Shown here: positions 20,913 through 30,068 of the stretch, in pieces
How positions within the stretch are numbered: position 1 is the stretch's first letter
Layout: the number at the start of each line of letters is the position of its first letter
Assembly (NCBI RefSeq): GCF_014199525.1
Contig: NZ_JACHNU010000003.1
Coordinates: forward strand, 396,587-460,586
DNA length: 64,000 bases
Reading direction: 5' to 3'
Origin: Conexibacter arvalis
GTDB lineage: Bacteria; Actinomycetota; Thermoleophilia; Solirubrobacterales; Solirubrobacteraceae
The notes under the pieces: model-generated
Databases searched by the model: none
The model's input: the letters and a program-made list of their open reading frames with translations, nothing else
Told to the model about the DNA's origin: nothing
Position numbers and translations under genes: made by a program

Positions 20913-23900
20913 CCCTCGATGAACTTGCCGCCTCAGAGGCGGCGAGAGGATGGCCCCGCCTGCCCGGCGTGCGGGCTGCCGAAGCCTCGATGAACTCGCC
21001 GCCTCGAAGGCGACGAGAGGGACCGGGCTCATCGCGCCCCGCCCTTCGCGGCGTCGCCTCCATGAACTCGCCGCCTCGAAGGCGACGAGAGCCGCCCATA
21101 GCCCCTGCCCGAACGGCGGGGGTTTCGCGTGCCTCGATGAACTCGCCGCCTCGAAGGCGACGAGAGTGCCGAGCATGTCAACGGGGTTCGGGACCGTGTA
21201 GCCTCGATGAACTCGCCGCCTCGACGGCGACGAGAGCTGGTCGTCCGACCCGGTCTCGTCGATATCGACGCCTCGAACTCGCCGCCTCGAAGGCGACGAG
21301 AGGGCGTCTACTACGAGGTGCCGCTGTTCGACGCCGGGCCTCGATGAACTCGCCGCCTCGAAGGCGACGAGAGCCATAGCCCCTGCCCGAACGGCGGGGG
21401 TTTCGCGTGCCTCGACGAACTCGCCGCCTCGAAGGCGACGAGAGACGCTGCTCGCGGTGGACGCCGGGCGGCGTGAGGTCGCCTCGATGAACTCGCCGCC
21501 TCGAAGGCGACGAGAGTCGACCCGGCCTCTCAGCTCGGTAGGGACGGCGCCGCCTCGATGAACTCGCCGCCTCGAAGGCGACGAGAGGCAGAGTCCGCAG
21601 CGCGTTGTCGTTCACGACCACGCCTCGATGAACTCGCCGCCTCGAAGGCGACGAGAGATCCGCATCTACCAGCAGTTCACCGGCCCGTACCAGCCTCGAT
21701 GAACTCGCCGCCTCGAAGGCGACGAGAGTCTGACGCGATAGCGGCCCTCGAATGAGCGGCGGCCTCGATGAACTCGCCGCCTCGAAGGCGACGAGAGCGC
21801 CACCTCTCGACCGAGCCGACGGCGGAGCTGCAGCCTCGATGAACTCGCCGCCTCGAAGGCGACAAGAGCGCTTCTCGCGCGGCGCGACCGACTGGCGCTG
21901 GATGCCTCGATGAACTCGCCGCCTCGAAGGCGACGAGAGTCTTCCGGTTCCATCCGCAGGCACCGAGAGACCTCAGGCCTCGATGAACTCGCCGCCTCGA
22001 AGGCGACGAGAGCGCCCCGAAGGGCACCGGCCACTCGCGCCGCTACTGGCCTCGATGAACTCGCCGCCTCGAAGGCGACGAGAGGATGCCCGAGACCGAG
22101 CAGGCGACCGAGATCGTCCTGCCTCGATGAACTCGCCGCCTCGAAGGCGACGAGAGATCAGCGCGCGCTCGCCGTCGAAGCGACGGCCCTTGCCTCGATG
22201 AACTCGCCGCCTCGAAGGCGACGAGAGCCGTTCCTGACCCTGCGGGCAACGCCCATAAGGCTGCCTCGATGAACTCGCCGCCTCGAAGGCGACGAGAGTT
22301 GCAGACTATCCCGTAGCGGATGAGCAGCATCTGTCCGGCCTCGATGAACTCGCCGCCTCGAAGGCGACGAGAGATTCGCTTGTACAACAGAGTACACGGG
22401 ACCCGTCACGGGCCTCGATGAACTCGCCGCCTCGAAGGCGACGAGAGCTGCTGCTGGCGAACGACGGCAGAACGCTGTGGCGCCTCCAGCGGCCTCGATG
22501 AACTCGCCGCCTCGAAGGCGACGAGAGGGCGGCATCAGCGCCACGATCTGCCGCGCCAACCGGCCTCGATGAACTCGCCGCCTCGAAGGCGACGAGAGAC
22601 CGGTTCAGCCATGTCTGCTCCGGCCGGGCTACCGCCTCGATGAACTCGCCGCCTCGAAGGCGACGAGAGGCCATTGCCCTGGATGCGTCCCGCGCTTGCT
22701 AGCGCCTCGATGAACTCGCCGCCTCGAAGGCGACGAGAGGGTTGCGGCTCCAGGATCCCGTCTTCGCGGCGGGTGCCTCGATGAACTCGCCGCCTCGAAG
22801 GCGACGAGAGCTCCGCGACCGTGACCGGCCAGCGGTACAGCGGCCGTACGCCTCGATGAACTCGCCGCCTCGAAGGCGACGAGAGGAGTAGCCAAAGGCA
22901 AAGCCCACGAGTACGGCTCCCGCCTCGATGAACTCGCCGCCTCGAAGGCGACGAGAGACATCACCCCTGGTCGCATGTCGGTCCGGAAGTCTCGCCTCGA
23001 TGAACTCGCCGCCTCGAAGGCGACGAGAGGCACCGGCACGACTACCGCACGGTCGCGATGGAGCCGCCTCGATGAACTCGCCGCCTCGAAGGCGACGAGA
23101 GAGCTGCCATCGAAGCAGCGCCCGCAAGCGAGAAGCGCCTCGATGAACTCGCCGCCTCGAAGGCGACGAGAGAGGTCGTCGAGCGTGACGACGCGCTGGA
23201 CCGCATGCCTCGATGAACTCGCCGCCTCGAAGGCGACGAGAGGCGGACCTCGGCGGCGCGAACCTCCGCCGCGCGGACCTGCCTCGATGAACTCGCCGCC
23301 TCGAAGGCGACGAGAGGTCTTGAGGTCCTTCTCGGTGGGGGCGAATCCACGGCCTCGATGAACTCGCCGCCTCGAAGGCGACGAGAGGTTGGAGCCGGGC
23401 GCCAGGAAGAGGTCATTTATTGGGCCTCGATGAACTCGCCGCCTCGAAGGCGACGAGAGCGCGCGATCCGGGGCGGGCGCCTCCGCGCTCTGGGCGCGCC
23501 TCGATGAACTCGCCGCCTCGAAGGCGACGAGAGGCACAGGCGCCTCGTTCGGCCACCAGGCGTTCTCGCCTCGATGAACTCGCCGCCTCGAAGGCGACGA
23601 GAGTACACGCCATTTGGCCCGCCGTGGCTGCATGAGGCCTCGATGAACTCGCCGCCTCGAAGGCGACGAGAGGCGCACGCGCGCGAGCCATCGCGTCCTG
23701 CTCGTCGTAGCCTCGATGAACTCGCCGCCTCGAAGGCGACGAGAGGAGGGCGTCTACTACGAGGTCCCGCTGTTCGACGCCGGGCCTCGATGAACTCGCC
23801 GCCTCGAAGGCGACGAGAGTCCTGCCCGTCGACTTCGACGGCGAGTACCTGACGCCTCGATGAACTCGCCGCCTCGAAGGCGACGAGAGGCCAATCACAC

Positions 23901-24319
23901 GATCGCGGGAGACGCTGTCTGGGGTGCCTCGATGAACTCGCCGCCTCGAAGGCGACGAGAGTCCAGGCCGACCTCGCCGAGGCGCTCGGCAAGCCGGTGC
24001 CTCGATGAACTCGCCGCCTCGAAGGCGACGAGAGAGGCAACCGCGAGAACGATCCCTCCCGCGATCACCAGGCCTCGATGAACTCGCCGCCTCGAAGGCG
24101 ACGAGAGGCGATCGGCGGCTGCCTCGTCCGTGAGCGCGCCCCGCCTCGATGAACTCGCCGCCTCGAAGGCGACGAGAGCAACGCGACCGGAGGCCAGTTC
24201 TCAGACAGTGTCGCGCCTCGATGAACTCGCCGCCTCGAAGGCGACGAGAGCTTCCGTGCGAGCGGGTACCGCCCGCCGATCACGCCTCGATGAACTCGCC
24301 GCCTCGAAGGCGACGAGAG
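20913..24319 (-). CRISPR. Type I-G CRISPR array, 48 repeats and 47 spacers
   Basis: A 36-bp repeat, beginning GCCTCGATGAACTCGCCGCC and ending GGCGACGAGAG on the plus strand, recurs from 20913 to 24319. By hand count there are 48 units; spacers are 33-39 nt, mostly 35-36, with one of 44 nt (22448-22491). Each repeat can fold into a GTCGCC/GGCGGC stem around TTCGA in the minus-strand transcript. Repeat decay marks the old end: 20913 has several mismatches, 21056 and 21201 have one, 21270 lacks 3 nt, 21409 and 21833 have one. The leader is therefore at the high-coordinate end next to cas2, and transcription is leftward with the cas genes. Two spacer pairs are near-duplicates: 21092-21130 with 21374-21408, and 21303-21337 with 23746-23783. 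Confidence 0.99.
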
Positions 24320-24508
24320 AGCGGCCGGAGAATGGCCGCTATTTGCAGGTGCTTTCCGGCGACCTGCGCAGGCTCCGTGTGGATCGATGCGGTTGAGGTC
24401 GATTGTCAAGGAACGAGTTCCAGCGTTTGCCCGATTCCACGGGCGTTGTGGAGCATCGCAGTCTGCGGGGGGATTCCGTCTCACCGGAGACTGCGCGGCG
24501 AGCCGTGC
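24320..24508 (-). promoter_or_regulatory. CRISPR leader
   Basis: 189 bp between the cas2 stop and the first intact repeat, on the conserved-repeat side of the array, so it should contain the array promoter and integration signals. Immediately beside the first repeat is a perfect 7-bp inverted repeat AGCGGCC/GGCCGCT with a 7-nt loop (24320-24340). The sequence is less GC-rich than its surroundings. No protein-coding frame is convincing. Confidence 0.7.
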
Positions 24509-24811
24509 TCAGAGGATGAAGCTGCCCGATTCGCCGGCGACGGGCTTCGCCGCGCCGATGTGGCTGATGACTCGCTTGTTCACGGTCTCGCGAGGGCCGA
24601 GATCGCAGAACATGACCGTATCGACGGACGGGTCGATCAGTCCCGCAAGCTCCGCTCTCAGTCGGATGAAGGACGCCGGGCGGCCGTCGACGAGGAACAC
24701 GCTGAACTGGATGCGTTGGCCATGCTCCTGCAGCGCGACCGCGACGCGATCGCGGCGGCGGTCATCCGTGATGTCATAGGCGACGAGCATGCGCCGCACC
24801 GGCTCGCTCAT
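24509..24811 (-). CDS. cas2: CRISPR-associated Cas2
   Basis: 100 residues. Starts MSEPVRRMLVAYDITDDRRR, the classical Cas2 ferredoxin-like strand with the conserved Asp after the first beta strand (VAYDI), followed by the VAVALQEHGQRIQFSVFLVDG second-strand motif. It forms the Cas1-Cas2 integrase core that inserts spacers at the leader end. ATG 24811 has GGAGGTG about 9 nt upstream. Last gene of the cas operon, 34 nt after the cas4/cas1 stop, and directly followed by the leader. Confidence 0.96.
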   Translation of the reverse strand: MSEPVRRMLVAYDITDDRRRDRVAVALQEHGQRIQFSVFLVDGRPASFIRLRAELAGLIDPSVDTVMFCDLGPRETVNKRVISHIGAAKPVAGESGSFIL

Positions 24812-24845
24812 TGTGTGTCCACCTCCAGACGGCGCTCACAGCCGA

Positions 24846-26426
24846 TCACCGCGCGACGATCGGCTCGTATGTCGGCGAGCTGCCGGCGACGACCGCGAGG
24901 AACATGCGTGCCTGGATCTCCATCGCCCGCCGCCACGACACTCTGTAGCCGAACCGCGGATGTTGGAACTCGCCAGTCACCCGCCGCTCGTACGTCGCGA
25001 TCAGCGCCTTGCGGCCCCGCTCGTTCAGGCGCACCACACCGAAGTCGTCGCGAGCGTCGCCGGCGCGCAGCTCGCCATTGTTGATCGCCCACAACACCGT
25101 CGAGTCCGCGACGAGCGGTCGGAACTCCTCCATCAGATCCAGCGCCAGCGCAGGCTTGTTGCGCCCGGGAGTGTGCATCACACCGCCGTGGGAGTCGAGC
25201 CCGCACGCCGCGATCGCGCGGATCACGTCGGCAAGCAACAAGCCGTAGGCGACGTTCAAGGCAGCGTTGACGGCATCAATGGCCGGCCGCGCGTTGCGCC
25301 CGCCGAACGTCGCCCACTCCGCTCTCAACGCCCCTCTGATCGAGCTGAAATAGCGCGCGGCGGCACCTCCCTCGATGCCGACGACCTCGCCGATCGAGCG
25401 AGCCGACGATGCAAGCTCCGCCGCTCTCAGGAGCTCCTCTCGGCCGGCGAGTCTGTGCCGCCGGAGCATGTGGCGTTGGTTCTTGATCTTCGCGGCGACG
25501 ATCGACTGGGCAACCGCGAGCCTCACCTCCGGGTCGAGGCGATGCTGTGCCGCGCGCAGATCGCCGTTCGGCCCGCTTGCCGGCGTCGCCCAGCCCACCA
25601 CGCGACCCGACCAGCTGCACCAGACGATCGGAAACCCTCGTGCCAGCATCTCTCGCAAGAGGGCTGACGAGACGTCGGCGTTGCCGTGGACGACGACGCC
25701 GGCTACCTGCCCGATAGGTACCGACGCCGGCTCTTCCCCCCGCGCGCTGACCTCGATCCGCCCGCGCCGCACACGGGCGCGAGAACCCGGTGTGGTCAGG
25801 TGGAGGACCGTCCCGAGCGGATCGGCGACGCTGATCCTCCGCGCCGGCAGACGTTGTCGGTGCTCGTCGGGGAGGCAGACGGAGACGTGGCTGCACAGCC
25901 GACACCGGTCGTCATCCTCCAACGGCGGAGGCGGCGTGACGCTTGACACCACGGCTCGGGTGGCGCCGACGGCCGCGGCTGCGCCCGCCAGCAGATCCTC
26001 CGTGAGCTCGACCGGCACCCGCTTGCGCGTCGTGCTGAACCAGACCGCGGCTCCCGCAACAGCTCGCCCTGCCTCTCTCAGACAGAGCGCCTGCAGCGCC
26101 AGCTGGACGCGGTTCGCCTCGGTCGCCACCGACCGGCGCCGCAGCGGCGCCGCCTTGTGCTCGACGACCGTCAGCCTGCCGTCTCTCGCAACCTCGACGG
26201 AGTCGCACCGGCCATGGATGCCGAGCGCCTGCGAGCTGACGTCGATCGTGCGCATCCGCGCTCCGCGGGACGTCGCCTGATCGTCGACGGCCCGATGGTC
26301 GCGAACGCCCACGGCGACCTGCGCTGTGTCCGTTCTCTCGCCGTGCACCTCCAGCCACGCACGTCGCGGGCAGAAGACGTGGTGGGCGACGACACCGATC
26401 GCGATGCTCTCCTCGGGCTCCGCCAT
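24846..26426 (-). CDS. cas4/cas1: Cas4-Cas1 fusion protein
   Basis: 526 residues from ATG 26426 (MAEPEESIAI), 4 nt after the upstream stop; an earlier in-frame start at 26477 would overlap the previous gene by 47 nt. Residues 1-190 are a Cas4 nuclease: iron-sulfur ligands C19 and the triad C175, C178, C184 (CRLCSHVSVC), and nuclease residues D75, E89 and K91 (VVEHK). Residues from about 197 on are Cas1: GNADVSS region, catalytic Glu in GIEGGAAARYF, His in GVMHTPGRNKPALALDLMEEFRP. The fusion is characteristic of type I-G (I-U), where Cas4 trims prespacers and enforces PAM and orientation before Cas1-Cas2 integrates them. Confidence 0.95.
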   Translation of the reverse strand: MAEPEESIAIGVVAHHVFCPRRAWLEVHGERTDTAQVAVGVRDHRAVDDQATSRGARMRTIDVSSQALGIHGRCDSVEVARDGRLTVVEHKAAPLRRRSVATEANRVQLALQALCLREAGRAVAGAAVWFSTTRKRVPVELTEDLLAGAAAAVGATRAVVSSVTPPPPLEDDDRCRLCSHVSVCLPDEHRQRLPARRISVADPLGTVLHLTTPGSRARVRRGRIEVSARGEEPASVPIGQVAGVVVHGNADVSSALLREMLARGFPIVWCSWSGRVVGWATPASGPNGDLRAAQHRLDPEVRLAVAQSIVAAKIKNQRHMLRRHRLAGREELLRAAELASSARSIGEVVGIEGGAAARYFSSIRGALRAEWATFGGRNARPAIDAVNAALNVAYGLLLADVIRAIAACGLDSHGGVMHTPGRNKPALALDLMEEFRPLVADSTVLWAINNGELRAGDARDDFGVVRLNERGRKALIATYERRVTGEFQHPRFGYRVSWRRAMEIQARMFLAVVAGSSPTYEPIVAR

Positions 26427-26430
26427 CGCC

Positions 26431-27423
26431 TCATCCGACCGCCGAGGCCCCGAGCGCGCGGCGACGCCCGCGTACATACGTGAACGCGACGCTGCTGCTG
26501 GAGCCGGGGTTGTAGCGCCGGTCGAAGGTCACGACCTCGGTGACCCCGAACGCGCGCAACGCGCCCGCGTGGTCAACGTCGGGCTGGCCGTCTTCCGAGC
26601 GGCAGACGGAGGCCAGCGACCCCAGCGACAACAGCGCGCGCAGGCGCGCCGGCGAGACCGGCTGGTCCAGCAGCGGCAGCGTGGTCCGGTGGCGGACAGG
26701 TCGCCCGCCGCTCCAGCAGGCCGGCGTGGCCGAGCGTCTCACCTGCCGGTGCGCGACCGGGAGCATCGACAGCCCCAACGCGGCGAGCCACTGGTCGATC
26801 AAGCCGACCCGCGTCCCGCTCGGCGCCCAGTTCGTGCGATCACGCTGCTCGCTCGTCACCTTCCCGACTTCGGCGAGGAAGCGCGCTTCGTCCACGTCGG
26901 CGGCGTCGGCCCGGCACGGACGCAGGACGCCGCGCACGAAGTCGGAGGTGTGGTTCCCGAGGACGCCATCGAGCGCGGTGGCGCCGCTTCCCGACTTCAC
27001 CGTCTTCGGCCCCCACAGCGCCGGCGCGCCGAGCGCCGCGAGCAGCCCGGATGCCAACCGCTGGCGTCCGGCGTCGGCCTCGGCGACCAGCGCGCTTCGC
27101 TTCGCGAGCACCAACGCCCCGCGCTCGGATCCGTGGTCGAAGCTCGACCGGCCCCAGATCACCGAGCGGCGCGCGTTCTTCTCGCTCACCCTCTCGACGT
27201 CGCTCTCGATCAGGCGCTCAAGCGCGCCCGCCGCATCCCGAACCGCTCGCGCGGCGTCGGCCTGTGTCGCGTCGAAGTGCACGAACGGCTCGAACCGCAG
27301 CGAATCGGGATCGTGACCGACATGCGCGTCGATCATCGCGGACTCGAGCACGACGGCGAGCCCGTAGGCGGCCAGGTGCGCGATCAGCACCTCGCCGCCG
27401 TGGGTGAAGACGACCTGCTCCAT
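26431..27423 (-). CDS. Cas8-like subunit of the type I-G effector (compact)
   Basis: 330 residues, no motif I can match with certainty. Its place between cas3 and cas4/cas1 in a type I-G operon is that of the Cas8-type large subunit (families named Csx17, Csb3 or GSU0052 in this subtype). The N-terminus EQVVFTHGGEVLIAHLAAYGLAVVLE begins with a short strand and helix as Cas8/Csb3-type proteins do. It is well below the length I expect for Csx17 (roughly 700 residues). ATG 27423 overlaps the cas3 stop by one nt (TGATG); a GTG 3 nt upstream is also possible. Expected role: PAM recognition and Cascade assembly, by context. Alternatively it is a subunit specific to this lineage. Confidence 0.62.
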   Translation of the reverse strand: MEQVVFTHGGEVLIAHLAAYGLAVVLESAMIDAHVGHDPDSLRFEPFVHFDATQADAARAVRDAAGALERLIESDVERVSEKNARRSVIWGRSSFDHGSERGALVLAKRSALVAEADAGRQRLASGLLAALGAPALWGPKTVKSGSGATALDGVLGNHTSDFVRGVLRPCRADAADVDEARFLAEVGKVTSEQRDRTNWAPSGTRVGLIDQWLAALGLSMLPVAHRQVRRSATPACWSGGRPVRHRTTLPLLDQPVSPARLRALLSLGSLASVCRSEDGQPDVDHAGALRAFGVTEVVTFDRRYNPGSSSSVAFTYVRGRRRALGASAVG

Positions 27424-30068
27424 CACCGTCCCTCCCGTGAGACCTGCATGTCGGCGCAGCGCAGCAATGCTTCGAGGTAGGCGAGCCGATGGACGCCGAG
27501 CGAGCGCTGCAGGCGCAGGCGCTCGCGCTCGTAGACGCCGAACGGGCCGAACAGTTCATCGAGCGCGTCGCGCACCGCGCGCTCGCAGTCGCCCCACCCG
27601 TCGAGCACGGCCTCCGGGTCGCGGTCGAAGAGCGGGAGGCCGTGGCCGTGGTGGCCGGCGACGATCACCGCCTGGACCGGATCCCGATCCGAGTTCGCCC
27701 ACGCGACCGCGGCGCTGAGCTGCTCGTGGCGCCACCCGTCACCGCGATCGGCGACGTGCCCCGGAGCCGGCTTCGCAAGCGGCGGACCGTCCGGCGGCGC
27801 CCCCATACGCCGTTGGAAGCGCGGATGGCGCTTGCCCTCGTCGTGCCAGCGCGCTGCCTGCGCCAGCTGCTCCAGCGCGACGCCGAGCGCTCCCGACGGG
27901 AGGTCCAGCGCACCGACGATCCGCACCAGGCGCGCTTCGACCTCGATGCCATGGGCGTCGAGGGTCACAGCGTCACGGCCGACGCCGATCGCAGGCAGAC
28001 GTCCGTCGTGGTCGGTCGCGACGGCGACCAGCAATCCGTGCTCGTCCTCCTCGACCGCGCACCACGTCACGGCCAGGTCGCGCAGTCGAAGGCGGGCCAG
28101 CGCGTCCGCCACGTCGTGCGCACCGGCGGCTGCGACGAGCGACGCCAGCGCGCCGCGCGCCTTGCGGCCGCCGAGCGGCAGATCGCCGACGGCAGCTTCG
28201 ACCTCCGCTCGCGACAGCTTCACGACGGCATCGGGCGTCAGCCCGTCGGGGCGTCTGCGCATCACGTCGCCGATCGGCGTCGGACGGCCTCTCGGCACTC
28301 CGATCACACCTGCGGTGCAGATTCGACTCGCGGCCGGCACGATCAACGTGTCGCCCGGAGCAAGGTCGTCGGGCGCGGCCAGCCGCTCCGCGCTGCGCCT
28401 CCCCTGCTCGCTGCGCATGACCCAGCAGCTGCCGTCCCCCGCGGTGACGACCGCGTCGATGAGCCGTCTGGCGTCGAGGCTCAACGCTGCGAGCTCATGC
28501 GCGCGCGGCGGCGCAGCCAGCAGCGCCTGCCGGACGACCTCGGGAGCAAGGTCGAGATGTTCGCGTCCGGCGATCGAAATAGAGCGGTCAGCCTGCTCAG
28601 TCGGCTCCTCGACGTAGAAGGCCGGCTCGATGTCGGCCGCGAGCACGACGCTCGACATCGCCGCCGTCTCCAGCTCGACGCCTGTGAGCGCCGGGACCGC
28701 CAGCGCGTCGCCAGTCCGAGGCAGCGGCGTCGCAGAGATGCGGGCCGGTGAGGCATCGCCCTCGAGCTGCGCCAGCCACGTCGCCGCGGCGACGATGTCC
28801 GCCCCGGTGTACGGCGCGAACGTTCTGTCCAGCGTCTCAGGCTTCGCTGTGGCGAGCGTGCGCGGCGCGACGACGGTCAGCACCGCGTCGTCACGTCTGC
28901 CGCCGCGGTTGAGCCGTCCCGCCCGCTGAGCCAGCGCGGCGGCCGGAGCGATCGCGGTCACGATCGCCGGCAGATCGAGGTCGACCCCGACCTCCAGCGA
29001 CTGGGTCGAGACGAGGAAGTCGACATCCGCGTTGCCACGCGGCTCGAGCAGCCCGGGCCGACGGTCGCGCATCGCCGCGACGTCGGCCGGTCGCATGCGA
29101 CCGCAGACCAGCTCGACCTCGCCGTCGAGCTTCGCCGCCACGTGCAGCGCCATCTCGACCGTGTTGACGAACACCCCGACGGTTCCGAGCCCGCGGTGGG
29201 CTTCCGCGTGCTCGACGATCGCCGGGACCGCGTCGCGTCTCCAGTCGTCGACCTCGACGAGCTCGACGCGTTTGCGCGCCCGCACGCGCCGGTTGAGCTC
29301 CGGATCGGCGCTGTCTGCCTCGGTCAGCCCATGGGCCGCCGCGACGCCGTTCGGCGTCGCGCTCATCGCGACGACCTGCAGTCCGATCGGCGGCGCCGAC
29401 AGCGACGCCACCTTCGACGCCGTCTCCACCAGCCGCCCGTGAAGATGCGCCTCGTCGACCACGACGGCGACGTCATGGCCGAGCAGTCCCATCTCGAGGT
29501 TGCGCGACAGCCGCGAGCCGCGAAAGCCGCGCCCCAGCAGCCGCGAACCCCACATCTGCGGCGTCGCGCAGATCACCTGGCACTGCGCCGGGTCGAGCCG
29601 CCACCGCGTGTCGAGGCGAACGCCCCCGCGCAGGCGCGTGACCCCAAGCGGCGAGGGCTGCTCTGCCTCGTCGACTTCGGAGGTCGTCAGCCGGCGCAGC
29701 GCATCGGCGACCTCGCCGACGATCGGGTCGCTCGCGCCTTCGGCTCTCGCGATCGCCTCGGCGAGCTGCTGCGCACGCAGGAACTGGTCCTCGACCAAGA
29801 CGCGGCGCGGAGCGACGAGCACGAGCCGACGCGGCGGCCGTGCGATGGTGTCCCGACCGGCAGCACGCGCCCGCTCGCGCTCCGCGACGAGGAAGACATG
29901 GATGTCGACGACCGACGACTTGCCCGACCCCGTCGGCGCTGCGATCGCCGCGGGCCAACGGCCGCTCGCGGCGATTGAGGCCAGCAGCGCCTCCTGCCAG
30001 GGATACGGCCGCGCCCCGCCGTTGGTCACCGCGAAGAAGCGGCGGAAGCGTTCGAGCATCTCGTTCAT
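27423..30068 (-). CDS. cas3: Cas3 helicase-nuclease with C-terminal HD domain
   Basis: 881 residues. Helicase part: Walker A APTGSGKSS (44-52), DEAH box at 205-208 (VVVDEAHLHG), SATP (236-239), a later 'LVSTQSLEVGVDLDLPAIVT' and 'QRAGRLNRGGR' (motifs V and VI). The HD nuclease follows at the C-terminus rather than preceding the helicase: H742-D743 (ARWHDEGKRHPRFQRR), H806-H807 (AGHHGHG) and a final Asp near 873 (RCADMQ). This helicase-HD order is described for type I-G. Function: unwinding and degrading DNA once Cascade binds a target. Start ATG 30068 overlaps the csb2 stop as ATGA; a longer frame to 30398 has no coding character. Confidence 0.93.
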   Translation of the reverse strand: MNEMLERFRRFFAVTNGGARPYPWQEALLASIAASGRWPAAIAAPTGSGKSSVVDIHVFLVAERERARAAGRDTIARPPRRLVLVAPRRVLVEDQFLRAQQLAEAIARAEGASDPIVGEVADALRRLTTSEVDEAEQPSPLGVTRLRGGVRLDTRWRLDPAQCQVICATPQMWGSRLLGRGFRGSRLSRNLEMGLLGHDVAVVVDEAHLHGRLVETASKVASLSAPPIGLQVVAMSATPNGVAAAHGLTEADSADPELNRRVRARKRVELVEVDDWRRDAVPAIVEHAEAHRGLGTVGVFVNTVEMALHVAAKLDGEVELVCGRMRPADVAAMRDRRPGLLEPRGNADVDFLVSTQSLEVGVDLDLPAIVTAIAPAAALAQRAGRLNRGGRRDDAVLTVVAPRTLATAKPETLDRTFAPYTGADIVAAATWLAQLEGDASPARISATPLPRTGDALAVPALTGVELETAAMSSVVLAADIEPAFYVEEPTEQADRSISIAGREHLDLAPEVVRQALLAAPPRAHELAALSLDARRLIDAVVTAGDGSCWVMRSEQGRRSAERLAAPDDLAPGDTLIVPAASRICTAGVIGVPRGRPTPIGDVMRRRPDGLTPDAVVKLSRAEVEAAVGDLPLGGRKARGALASLVAAAGAHDVADALARLRLRDLAVTWCAVEEDEHGLLVAVATDHDGRLPAIGVGRDAVTLDAHGIEVEARLVRIVGALDLPSGALGVALEQLAQAARWHDEGKRHPRFQRRMGAPPDGPPLAKPAPGHVADRGDGWRHEQLSAAVAWANSDRDPVQAVIVAGHHGHGLPLFDRDPEAVLDGWGDCERAVRDALDELFGPFGVYERERLRLQRSLGVHRLAYLEALLRCADMQVSREGR

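Noticed and set aside
20641..21099. Upstream extension of the chemoreceptor reading frame
   Set aside because: It runs through the array trailer and terminal repeats; ATG 20640 has a GGAGG site and starts the typical receptor N-terminus.
20808..24484. Many open frames through the CRISPR region reading repeated [23 protein letters not shown] or [10 protein letters not shown] units
   Set aside because: They are the 36-bp repeat translated in different frames; the array periodicity and variable spacers explain them fully.
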